Below, piece after piece: positions 1 through 6,866 of a stretch of DNA of 16,434 bases. The notes below the pieces were generated by a model that did not search any database, had not been told where the DNA came from, and saw only the letters and a list, made by a program, of their open reading frames with translations. The stretch lies in NCBI GenBank assembly GCA_035512595.1, contig DATKDU010000043.1, positions 1-16,434 of the forward strand, written 5' to 3'. Within the stretch, counting starts at the first letter, position 1. Every line of letters begins with the position of its first letter. The position numbers and the translations under genes were made by a program. Origin of the DNA: DATKDU01 sp035512595 (GTDB taxonomy: Bacteria; Planctomycetota; Planctomycetia; Pirellulales; Pirellulaceae).

Positions 1-1
1 G

Positions 2-109
2 GCCATTCGTTCCTATCGCGGCCGCGAACGGGAAGCCGTGGCCGCCGCCAAGCGCGCCCGCCGCCAGCGCCGCCGCGCCCTCGAACGTGCCAAGGCCCAG
101 CGCCGCTAG
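2..109 (+). CDS. C-terminal tail of an unknown ORF (partial, possibly IS66-type transposase end)
   Basis: The frame is open from the window edge and closes with TAG at 107-109, giving about 35 residues. The tail is extremely basic and alanine-rich, with runs of Arg, Ala and Gln such as RRQRRRALERAKAQRR. No domain can be recognised in so short a piece. It converges on the multicopper oxidase gene, whose stop lies 33 bases further on. A GTAAGCG-type sequence (read on the minus strand) lies at 135-141. That is where the right end of an IS66-family element would be expected if this tail were the end of its transposase. This identity is an inference; a basic tail alone would also fit many other proteins. 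Confidence 0.4.
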   Translation, partial: AIRSYRGREREAVAAAKRARRQRRRALERAKAQRR

Positions 110-134
110 CCCGTCCCGGCATGGATGGGCAGAG

Positions 135-141
135 CGCTTAC
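135..141 (-). repeat. Candidate IS66-like terminal sequence (GTAAGCG)
   Basis: Read on the minus strand the sequence here begins GTAAGCGCTCTG. IS66-family elements characteristically end in GTAAGCG, and the orientation is correct for the right end of an element lying to the left. It abuts the stop codon of the multicopper oxidase at 143-145. It shares GTAAGCGC with the candidate end at 15903, but the inner bases differ, so the two are not clearly ends of the same element. Seven or eight bases can match by chance. Confidence 0.25.
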
Positions 142-142
142 C

Positions 143-1696
143 TTACGGCTGCTTCTTATGGCCTTCGTGTTCCTGGCTGCCCATGATTTTGTCGTACAAA
201 TCCGGCGGTAGAACGCGCACCACGGTAAACAGGCCTTCGACGCCCATCGACCAGCCGGGACGCATGCCCATCGCTTCGCGACGCCCCTCGATTCGGGACA
301 TGCCGTCCATCCCGTCCATGCCTTTCATTCCCTCGTGGCCGGCCATTGGCTTTTGCGTGGCTTCGGGCTTCATGTTCATCTTGCTGTGATCGGGTTCGCC
401 GTTCGGCTTCAGCGGCGTCTTCTTCTGGGGCATGTCTTTCATGTCGTGCTTTTTCATGTCCATGCCGGGCATCTTCGTGCCGTTGGCAGCGGGCATTTTC
501 ATCCCCAGCATGACTTGAGGATACCCCGGCACTTTGAGTTGCTCGGGCGTAGAATTGTCACGGATCAATGGGCCGGCTTGTGACGACATCGAATTCATCA
601 TGTGGTGGAACATGTGGCAGTGCATGGCCCAATCGCCCGGATTGTTAGCGATGAATTCGACTTCACGCACCTGGGCCACTCCGACCAATACGTTGTTGCT
701 CGGATACCAGGCAGACTCCGGCAGGCGGCCACCCTCGGTGCCCGTAATCCAGAACGTATGCCCGTGCAGGTGCAAGGGGTGGTGGTCCATCACGCTGAAA
801 TCCAGGAAGCGAATTCGCACACGCTCACCCAGCTTGCACAGCAGGGGCGTCGTGAGCGGGCCAGAGCGGCCATTCAACGTCAGGAAGTTCCATTCCATGG
901 ACAGCGTGTCCGGAACTGTCGAATTCGGACGAAGTTGAAATCCTTGAGCAATGAGCACGAAATCGCGATCCACCGCCGGCTCATGAGTCTTGGCGGGATA
1001 CACAATAAACAGCCCCAACATGCCCAAGGCTTCCTGCATGCCTTCGTGGGTGTGATAAAAGAACGTCCCCTCCTGATGAACGGTCCATTCGTATACGAAT
1101 TCTTGACCAGGCTCGATCGGATCCTGATTCAGGTACGGAACGCCATCCATGTCATTGGGGAGTTCGAGTCCGTGCAGATGCAGCGTGGTTGGCTCCGGAA
1201 GTTTGTTGTGAACGACAATTCGGACGCGATCACCTTGATTGAGTTCAATGGTCGGTCCGGGCATGTCTCCGTTGTAGCCGTAGGTGTCCATCCATACGGC
1301 GGGCAGTATCTCCCGACGGACTGGTTCTGCGATGAGATGAAACTCCTTGGCTCCGTTGACTTCTTCCCAGGGGAGCTTTTTAAGGTCGGGTGCCTGAATC
1401 GGAACCGGTGGCAGCGTGGCATCGCGATAACCCGGCACGAGTTTGCCGCGGTCGGTTGGACTTCCAACTGGTCCGCCCAAGCCGGCGTGTGTGCGAGGAT
1501 ACTCGCCTATATCACCTTCAGGGGCAGGAGGCTGGTGTTTCTCGTGCTCGTCCTTCCGCGGTTTTGCCGTTAGGTCATCGCCTGGCTGTTCAGCGGGTTT
1601 TTCTTGCGCGTTTCCCAGTGCCGCTCCAGCCACAAATATACCTGCCGCAGCCGCGCCTTTGACGAGAAAGTCTCTACGATCGGCAGCGTCGGCCAT
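143..1696 (-). CDS. Two-domain multicopper oxidase with Tat signal and Met/His-rich C-terminal tail
   Basis: A 517-residue periplasmic multicopper oxidase, probably oxidising Cu(I) or another metal or phenolic substrate with O2. I chose ATG 1696 over the TTG at 1720 because GGAG lies seven bases before it and it starts directly ahead of the Tat motif. The N-terminus carries DRRDFLVKG followed by an Ala/Gly hydrophobic stretch, a twin-arginine signal. Copper ligand motifs are complete: HLHG at 173-176, HTH at 215-217, HPLHLHG at 306-312 and HCHMFHHMMNSM at 359-370, the last holding the type 1 Cys, His and Met. Only about 150 residues separate the first and last pairs, so this looks like a two-cupredoxin-domain enzyme. 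Residues about 395-467 are rich in Met and His (MPGMDMKKHDMKDMP), as in CopA/PcoA-type copper resistance proteins. It follows the TolC gene by 41 bases, implying an operon for metal detoxification. Confidence 0.93.
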   Translation of the reverse strand: MADAADRRDFLVKGAAAAGIFVAGAALGNAQEKPAEQPGDDLTAKPRKDEHEKHQPPAPEGDIGEYPRTHAGLGGPVGSPTDRGKLVPGYRDATLPPVPIQAPDLKKLPWEEVNGAKEFHLIAEPVRREILPAVWMDTYGYNGDMPGPTIELNQGDRVRIVVHNKLPEPTTLHLHGLELPNDMDGVPYLNQDPIEPGQEFVYEWTVHQEGTFFYHTHEGMQEALGMLGLFIVYPAKTHEPAVDRDFVLIAQGFQLRPNSTVPDTLSMEWNFLTLNGRSGPLTTPLLCKLGERVRIRFLDFSVMDHHPLHLHGHTFWITGTEGGRLPESAWYPSNNVLVGVAQVREVEFIANNPGDWAMHCHMFHHMMNSMSSQAGPLIRDNSTPEQLKVPGYPQVMLGMKMPAANGTKMPGMDMKKHDMKDMPQKKTPLKPNGEPDHSKMNMKPEATQKPMAGHEGMKGMDGMDGMSRIEGRREAMGMRPGWSMGVEGLFTVVRVLPPDLYDKIMGSQEHEGHKKQP

Positions 1697-1737
1697 GTTC
1701 TTTCTCCAATTCCGCGTCAATTCCGCCCGCTGGAATT

Positions 1738-3249
1738 CTATCGCGGTTTCGGGGTTGCGTCGATGTGTCCGCCACCGATCGCTGCGGGCGCTTCCGTCAG
1801 CCCCCCGGAAAGCAGCATTCCGCGAATGGCAATATCGGTTTCATGATACGTCCTGAGGCTGTCGATGTACTCGACCTCGAGCGTCGTGTGCAAGCGCTGT
1901 GCGGTGAGCACTTCAACCCACGTGGCCCGCCGATCTTTGTAGCTTTGTCGTAGCAGTTCGGTAGCCTCTTCGGCTTTCGGCAGCATTGTGGCCTGGTACT
2001 CTTGGGCACGCTGCCACGCGGAAAGGTATGTGCGATATTCAGCGGCCAATCGCGTTTGCAATTCCAACTCCAGCCGCCGCGCTTCGGCATGCGCGCGGCG
2101 CAGGTCGGCCTGGGCCTGTTGAATCGTGCCCCGATTGCGGTCGAACAATGGGATCGGCAACCCGACATTCACGCCCGCAACTGTCTGACCACCAGCCTCA
2201 ATGTTGCTGCCGACTGTGGCAGTAACGAGAATGTTTGGAATCGGCTCAACTCGTTCGCGTTCGAGTTGAATTTGATCGTGTCCAATCTTCTGCCGCGCCG
2301 CCACCAGTTCAGGACTGCTGCTGAGCAACTGCCCGAGTGCCAACTCGTATTCTAACGGCTCCTGCGTATTGGCCAGAATGTCCTTCAGCCTCGTCGGTTC
2401 GAGTTGCGGGCATCCGACTAAAGCGACCAGCGTGCGCCAGGCCTGATGCAGGTCGTTCTTGGCGTCCTTCAAATTCAATTGGTCGCGTCGTAGCTCCACT
2501 TCGGCCTGCAAGACCGCCGATGCCGTCGTCTGGCCCAGGTTCAACATTTCCCGGTGCGTTTGGACATTGTCTTCGCCATTGGCCACCAACTTCCGGTGAA
2601 TCGCGACGACCCGTTGTGCGGCGACTGCCCGGTAGAATTGTGTCTGGACGTCATTGATGACTCGCTGCTCCTGAGCTTGTGCATTGGTCGCCGCGATTTG
2701 CGCCCGCTGCGCCCATTTGGCGCGGCTCAGACGCAGCTTGCCGCCGGTGAAGATCTCCTGCGAGACATAGCCGCCTTGTAATTCGCCCGCAGTGCCATTG
2801 ACGCCAATCTGTTCTCCAACGTAGCCAATCACGGGATTGAAGGGCAACCCTGCCTGATACGCTGCTCCCTGCTCTCCCTGGAACTGAGCATTCGCCTGCA
2901 CCAGTGTCGGATTGTTGGCCATGGCTATCCCCTCCAGATCCTGCAAAGTCAAGGCAGGGCGCTCCTCGGCCGTCACGACGGGTGGGATCATCGGTTCGGC
3001 ATGGGCGTGCGGTCGCGGGACTTCCTCCTGATGGGCAACCAACTGAGTCTGCGTTGCGGGGGTTGCAGCGGTTCGACTTCCAGACTCATGAGTGGAATCG
3101 GGCGGGTATGTCGTCTTCACAACCTGCCGAGTTGCGGCAGGGGTCTCACGCTTGGCGCTCAAGATGCCGCGAAATGGAGCGGTGGCACAGCCGCTAAAAA
3201 CGAACGCCGAAAGGAGTGCGGTCGTGACGAGTTTTCGATTTATGCTCAT
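1738..3249 (-). CDS. TolC/CusC-family outer-membrane efflux lipoprotein
   Basis: A 503-residue outer-membrane channel of the TolC family (two OEP repeats), expected to work with an RND or other inner-membrane pump. The N-terminus has a basic start, a hydrophobic stretch and FSGC ending at Cys21, a probable lipobox, so the protein is likely lipid-anchored like CusC. A Pro/Ala/Thr-rich linker precedes the first repeat (LTLQDLEGIAMANNP from about residue 100). GGKLRLSRAKWAQRAQ and EVELRRDQLNLKDAKNDL are typical helical-barrel sequence. The second repeat runs to about residue 480 and ends with IRGMLLSGGLTEAP. Length is normal for the family. It is the first gene of a unit with the multicopper oxidase, which points to copper or related metal export. 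No RND pump or adaptor gene is visible in the window. Confidence 0.9.
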   Translation of the reverse strand: MSINRKLVTTALLSAFVFSGCATAPFRGILSAKRETPAATRQVVKTTYPPDSTHESGSRTAATPATQTQLVAHQEEVPRPHAHAEPMIPPVVTAEERPALTLQDLEGIAMANNPTLVQANAQFQGEQGAAYQAGLPFNPVIGYVGEQIGVNGTAGELQGGYVSQEIFTGGKLRLSRAKWAQRAQIAATNAQAQEQRVINDVQTQFYRAVAAQRVVAIHRKLVANGEDNVQTHREMLNLGQTTASAVLQAEVELRRDQLNLKDAKNDLHQAWRTLVALVGCPQLEPTRLKDILANTQEPLEYELALGQLLSSSPELVAARQKIGHDQIQLERERVEPIPNILVTATVGSNIEAGGQTVAGVNVGLPIPLFDRNRGTIQQAQADLRRAHAEARRLELELQTRLAAEYRTYLSAWQRAQEYQATMLPKAEEATELLRQSYKDRRATWVEVLTAQRLHTTLEVEYIDSLRTYHETDIAIRGMLLSGGLTEAPAAIGGGHIDATPKPR

Positions 3250-3420
3250 CTTCGACCGTTCCCGGGATGGGCGGCGAGATTTTAAAACGAAGGGTCAAAC
3301 TCGTTCCGGCTTCGAGAACGAAACCGTGTCCCTGGATTCTGCGCGGACGCAGTTGAATCTATCTGTTTTATCGGCACACTCCGGAGCTGGGTTGAATTTG
3401 AAGGCTCATCCGACTCAACC
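3250..3420. other. Intergenic region upstream of the TolC/multicopper oxidase unit
   Basis: This 171-base gap between the tolC-like start and the ISL3 remnant must hold the promoter for the metal-export pair if the pair has its own. It is more AT-rich than the surroundings, with tttaaaa near 3281-3287. I could not pair any -10-like element with a convincing -35 at normal spacing. GGGA about ten bases before ATG 3249 is a weak ribosome binding site. I see no clear operator palindrome. Confidence 0.3.
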
Positions 3421-3612
3421 GTGCGCGGGGTTGTGAAATGGGGGACATGCGGATTCTGATTGGAGTTACGTCAAGTGCTCCAAGCAGAAGGAACCCGCAT
3501 GTCGTCCCATCAATGGTTGTATCCGATCTTTCACTGCCGGGGCTACCGCGTGACCAAGGTCCAGACGGACGAGCACCGTCTGCTGCTCTACGTCGAGCCG
3601 CAGCCGCACAAG
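3421..3612 (+). mobile_element. ISL3-type element, 5'-end remnant A (left end and first 38 transposase codons)
   Basis: An untranslated leader (3421-3498) is followed by ATG 3499 and an intact but truncated start of a transposase: MSSHQWLYPIF, then GYRVTKVQTDEHRLL and VEPQPHK. This matches remnant B (15551-15743), whose continuation carries the ISL3-type Cys motif. Homology to B stops sharply at 3612, just before the zinc-finger cysteines. Beyond that the frame runs into unrelated sequence antisense to the TolC remnant. By hand alignment I count 25 differences in 193 columns between A and B, about 87% identity, and the leader is as conserved as the coding part. The rest of the element is missing, so this copy cannot transpose. 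Confidence 0.75.
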
Positions 3613-3643
3613 AGTGAGCGCCGAAGCTACGCGCAAACCAATC

Positions 3644-4440
3644 TCAATTATCTGGAGTCGCTGCGGGCTGGGGCGAGAGATTGGGGTTGCCGATGATCGT
3701 GGCGAGAGTCCGCCACGCCGCCGTATAACGGTTCGACGCGTTTTGGGCGAGGATCTGTGCGTTGCCTAGTCCTAGTTCCAACTGCGCCTGCACGACATCG
3801 GGGCGGCCCACTTCCTTTCCGTTGAGGAGTGCCTCGGCGACTCTTACCGCTTCAGCCGCGATATCCCGTAGTTCACTGGTTAGTTTCTGCTGACGCTCGG
3901 CGATCAAAACCTGGTAGTAGCTGACTCGCACATCGGTGAGCACCCGTTGCTGCTGAGCCGCAAGCTGATGCTCGGCTTTGTCAATCTCTTGTGCAGCCAC
4001 TTCGCGACTGAGCCGCAGCTTTCCGCCTCGGACGATCTCCTGCTCAATGAACACTCCGTCTTGCTCGGCCCGGCCGTCGCTGCCGATCTGCTGGCCTTCG
4101 TAGCCGGCGATGGGATTAGGCGGCAAACCGACTTGAATCCATTTGCCGCGTGCCGCCTCCACAACCGCCGCCGCCCGTGCGACCGACGGATTGGCCGCGA
4201 ACGCCATTTGTTCCAAGTCCATCAGCGTCAATCTTCCCAGCTCGACCGGCTTGAGGGTTGCCGGCGGCAGCGGTTCCGGTTCGGAAGGGGTAGTGGATCC
4301 CCTCCGGAACAATCGCCGAGTTAAACGGTGGTGACGTGACGACGCCGCAGGGGGCGGTCGCACGATTGGATAGGCCAGAGAGAAAGCTGAAGGAGGTGCG
4401 GGTGGAGAGCGCGTGGCCACCTGCTTCAGGTAAATCTTGG
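3644..4440 (-). pseudogene. Truncated second TolC-family efflux gene
   Basis: The recognisable part runs from LTLMDLEQMAFAANPSVARAA through GLPPNPIAGYEGQQIGSDG, GGKLRLSREVAAQEIDKAEH and WRTLATIIGNPNL, then stops after PAATPDN. This is the first OEP repeat only. The whole second half of a TolC protein is missing, and the break lies 31 bases from the edge of ISL3 remnant A. At the other end the frame stays open back to 4528, but that part is out of frame inside the end of hypE and carries no signal peptide or good start. The native N-terminus therefore appears lost as well. It aligns residue for residue with the intact TolC at 1738-3249 (for example NPxIGY/AGYxGxQIG and GGKLRLSR) but is clearly a diverged paralogue. 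It is probably a gene damaged by IS activity or by insertion of the hydrogenase block. Expression as a stable protein is unlikely. Confidence 0.75.
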
Positions 4441-4451
4441 CTCTGTCGCCA

Positions 4452-5495
4452 TTAGCAGATCCGCGGCAGCGGGGCACCAGCCGGCTCATCGAGCGGTTGC
4501 AGGCGACCCAAAAGACGGCGAACGACAACCCGCGTCGAGCGGGGGGCGGTCACGCGGCCGATGATCGCAGCAGCGGCAGATTCGGGGACTTGCCGCAGGG
4601 CGGACAGCGCGGCCTCGGCGTAGTCGGCCGGCACGGCCGCAACCATCGTCCCTTCGCAGGCGACCAGCAGCGGATCAAGCCCCAGCAACTCGCACACCCC
4701 GCGCACGTCGTCCGTGATCGGAAGCCGCGACTCGTCAATCTCGAGGGTCACCGGGTTGGCGGTGGCCCATTCGTGCAGGACGGCAGCCACTCCGCCACGG
4801 GTTGCGTCACGCAGGGCTCGGCAGCGAATACCGCCGGTTCGCAGCGCATGAACGGCATCCCACAGCGGCGCGCAGTCGCTGACGGGGGGGGGATCAAACC
4901 CGAGCGCCTCGCGGGCCGCCAGCACGGCGACTCCGTGCCGGCCAATGGGGCCGCTGGCGAGGAGCACATCACCGGGCTCGAGTGTCTGCGGCCCGGCGGG
5001 CGCCGGCTCCAGCAGCTCCCCCACTCCGGTCGTATTGATGAATAGTTGATCGGCAGTGCCGCGAGGGACGACCTTCGTATCGCCGGTGACGATCGCCACT
5101 CCGCAGCGCTGCGACGCAGCGGCAATGCTGGAGAGCACCCGATCGAGCGTGGCCAGCGGCAATCCCTCTTCGAGAATGAGGGAGAGGCTGAGCCACATTG
5201 GCCGAGCGCCGCTCACCGCCAGGTCGTTGACCGTGCCGTAGACAGCCAGCGTGCCGATGTCTCCGCCGGGAAAAAAGAGGGGGGTCACCACGAAGCTGTC
5301 GGTGGTGAAAACCGGTCGGCCGGCCAAGGGGGGCAAAATGGCCGCGTCAGCCAGCGAGGACAAAAACGGATTGGCCAGCCGACCGGCGATGCGATCGCGA
5401 ATCAGCCGGCGGGACAACCGCCCCCCCTCGCCGTGCGCCAGCAGCACACGCTCTTGATCGTCGCCACCTGACGGACAGTGGAGCGACCCGTTCAT
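4452..5495 (-). CDS. hypE: HypE, carbamoyl dehydratase for [NiFe] hydrogenase CN ligand synthesis
   Basis: A 347-residue HypE, of normal length. It takes the carbamoyl group from HypF onto its C-terminal cysteine and dehydrates it with ATP to a thiocyanate, the source of the CN ligands on the active-site iron. The C-terminus is PLPRIC, the diagnostic modified-cysteine tail, with Cys347 last. The ATP-binding PurM/AIR-synthase-like fold is visible in GDIGTLAVYGTVNDLAVSGA and VVPRGTADQLFINTTGVGEL. The frame is open up to 5684, but ATG 5495 is chosen because it overlaps the hypD stop as ATGA and is preceded by GGGGAG six bases upstream. It is the last gene of the hydrogenase operon. PurM relatives such as SelD do not end in PRIC. 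Confidence 0.96.
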   Translation of the reverse strand: MNGSLHCPSGGDDQERVLLAHGEGGRLSRRLIRDRIAGRLANPFLSSLADAAILPPLAGRPVFTTDSFVVTPLFFPGGDIGTLAVYGTVNDLAVSGARPMWLSLSLILEEGLPLATLDRVLSSIAAASQRCGVAIVTGDTKVVPRGTADQLFINTTGVGELLEPAPAGPQTLEPGDVLLASGPIGRHGVAVLAAREALGFDPPPVSDCAPLWDAVHALRTGGIRCRALRDATRGGVAAVLHEWATANPVTLEIDESRLPITDDVRGVCELLGLDPLLVACEGTMVAAVPADYAEAALSALRQVPESAAAAIIGRVTAPRSTRVVVRRLLGRLQPLDEPAGAPLPRIC

Positions 5496-6607
5496 CGGCC
5501 GCTCCCCGTGACCTGGAGTGGGGCCGGAGGCCGATAGCGGAAGTAGGCCGCGCAGACCCCTTCGCTGGAAACCATCGGCGCTCCCAAGGGGCTGTCGGGG
5601 GTGCAGCGCGTGCCGAAATGGGGACACTCGTGCGGCTTGATGCGGCCGGTGAGGACTTCTCCGCTGCGGCATTCTATTTCGCACTCACTGGCGGGGGCGC
5701 AAGGGCCAAAACGCTGCTCGGCGTCAGAAACTCTCCACTCTTCTCGCAGGCGCAGCCCGCCGTCGCGCACAACGCCCAGTCCGCGCCACGGCCGGTCGCA
5801 GATCTCGAAGACCTGGTCGACGATCTGCTGCGCCGCCCGATTGCCCGCCGCGCGGACGCTGCGAGCATACTGGTTGCTGACCGCGGGCCGGCCGGCTTCG
5901 AGCTGCTGCACGCACTCGAGAACCCCCTGGAGCAGGTCGAGCGGCTCAAACCCGGTGACGACGACCGGCATTCGGTAGCGGGCGACAAACGGCTCGTACG
6001 ACTCGCAGCCCGCAACGGTGCAGACGTGCCCGGCCGCCAGGAATCCTTCGACGCGGCAGGTCGGATCGCTGGCCAATGACTCCATGGCCGGTTGCACGCG
6101 GACGTGAGCGACCAGTAGGGTGAAGTTCGCCAGTCCGAGCTCGCGCGCTTGAAGCACGGCCAGCGCGGTGGCGGGGGTTGTGGTCTCGAAGCCGACGGCG
6201 AAGAAGACGACCTGTCGATCGGGGTTCCGCTGCGCCAGGGTGACGGCATCGGCGGGACAGTAGACCGGTCGGACGCTGCCGCCGCGGGCCGCCGCTTGCT
6301 GCAACGAGCCGCGGATCCCCGGCACGCGAAGCATGTCGCCAAAGCTCGTCACAATCACGCGCGGATCAAGAGCCAGCCCGCAGGCAAAGTCGATCGACTC
6401 GCTGGGCGTGACACAGACCGGGCAGCCGGGGCCATGCATCAGCTCGACGACGTCACGCAGTTCCTCCTCGATGCCGTGCCGCAGCAGGCTGTGAGTCTGG
6501 CCGCCGCAGACTTCCATGATCGTCCAGCGGCGGGTGGCGATGCGTCGAATCTCCTGCACCAGCCGGTGGGCTAAGACCGGATCGCGGAACTCGTCGAGGT
6601 ACTTCAT
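5492..6607 (-). CDS. hypD: HypD, Fe-S scaffold for Fe(CN)2CO assembly
   Basis: A 371-residue HypD. With HypC it holds the iron while CN and CO ligands are added. It begins MKYLDEFRDP, the usual HypD start. Visible motifs are EVCGGQTHS with Cys34, HGPGCPVCVTP with Cys62 and Cys65, and AVGFETTTPATA. The C-terminal part has several cysteines in CEIECRSGEV, KPHECPHFGTRC and SSEGVCAAYFRY, which include the [4Fe-4S] ligands and the redox pair. The open frame extends far upstream over hypC and hypF. ATG 6607 is preferred because it overlaps the hypC stop as ATGA and follows a GGGGAAG sequence. Its length fits the family, and hypC and hypE lie directly either side. Confidence 0.97.
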   Translation of the reverse strand: MKYLDEFRDPVLAHRLVQEIRRIATRRWTIMEVCGGQTHSLLRHGIEEELRDVVELMHGPGCPVCVTPSESIDFACGLALDPRVIVTSFGDMLRVPGIRGSLQQAAARGGSVRPVYCPADAVTLAQRNPDRQVVFFAVGFETTTPATALAVLQARELGLANFTLLVAHVRVQPAMESLASDPTCRVEGFLAAGHVCTVAGCESYEPFVARYRMPVVVTGFEPLDLLQGVLECVQQLEAGRPAVSNQYARSVRAAGNRAAQQIVDQVFEICDRPWRGLGVVRDGGLRLREEWRVSDAEQRFGPCAPASECEIECRSGEVLTGRIKPHECPHFGTRCTPDSPLGAPMVSSEGVCAAYFRYRPPAPLQVTGSGR

Positions 6608-6861
6608 GGCGAGTCTTCCCCGCGCCACCCGTCGTCCTCCGCCAGACGCGCCAGCTCCGCCAAGGTTCGCGCGGCTTCGGCGCGATCGATTCGGCTGATC
6701 GCTACCCCCGCATGCACGATCACGTAATCCCCCTCGACCGCATCGGGGACGCAGGCCATCTGGCAGGTCCGCCGTACGCCGCCGAATTCGATCTCGGCCT
6801 GTGCCAGAATCGGATCGCGGTTGGTCCAGCGGATAATTTTTCCGGGAATGCCAAGGCACAT
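6604..6861 (-). CDS. hypC: HypC, hydrogenase maturation chaperone
   Basis: A small 85-residue OB-fold-like chaperone of the HypC/HybG family. It begins MCLGIPGKI, the hallmark start, in which the Cys after Met binds iron or the large subunit once Met is removed. The middle VEGDYVIVHAGVAISRID is equally typical. It partners HypD in ligand transfer and then delivers the iron unit to the large-subunit precursor. It starts five bases after the hypF stop and its own stop overlaps hypD. No good Shine-Dalgarno sequence precedes it; the bases before ATG are pyrimidine-rich, so translation probably depends on coupling to hypF. Confidence 0.97.
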   Translation of the reverse strand: MCLGIPGKIIRWTNRDPILAQAEIEFGGVRRTCQMACVPDAVEGDYVIVHAGVAISRIDRAEAARTLAELARLAEDDGWRGEDSP

Positions 6862-6866
6862 GGAAG

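Noticed and set aside
602..1573. 323-codon plus-strand open frame opposite the multicopper oxidase
   Set aside because: It is antisense to a gene with all copper motifs intact, has no recognisable domain, and its length follows from the codon bias of the real gene.
1697..1720. TTG start adding eight residues to the multicopper oxidase
   Set aside because: ATG 1696 has a proper GGAG and places the twin-arginine motif at the usual distance from the start.
4437..5045. Plus-strand open frame opposite hypE
   Set aside because: The minus strand encodes a full HypE with its PRIC end; the plus frame is a GC-rich shadow.
4452..5495. Selenophosphate synthase (SelD)
   Set aside because: The C-terminal PRIC motif and position in a hyp operon define HypE; no SelD N-terminal Cys/Sec motif is present.
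5496..5684. N-terminal extension of HypE
   Set aside because: The extension is out of frame inside hypD, whose C-terminal cysteine motifs are intact; ATG 5495 with an ATGA overlap and a good ribosome binding site is far better.
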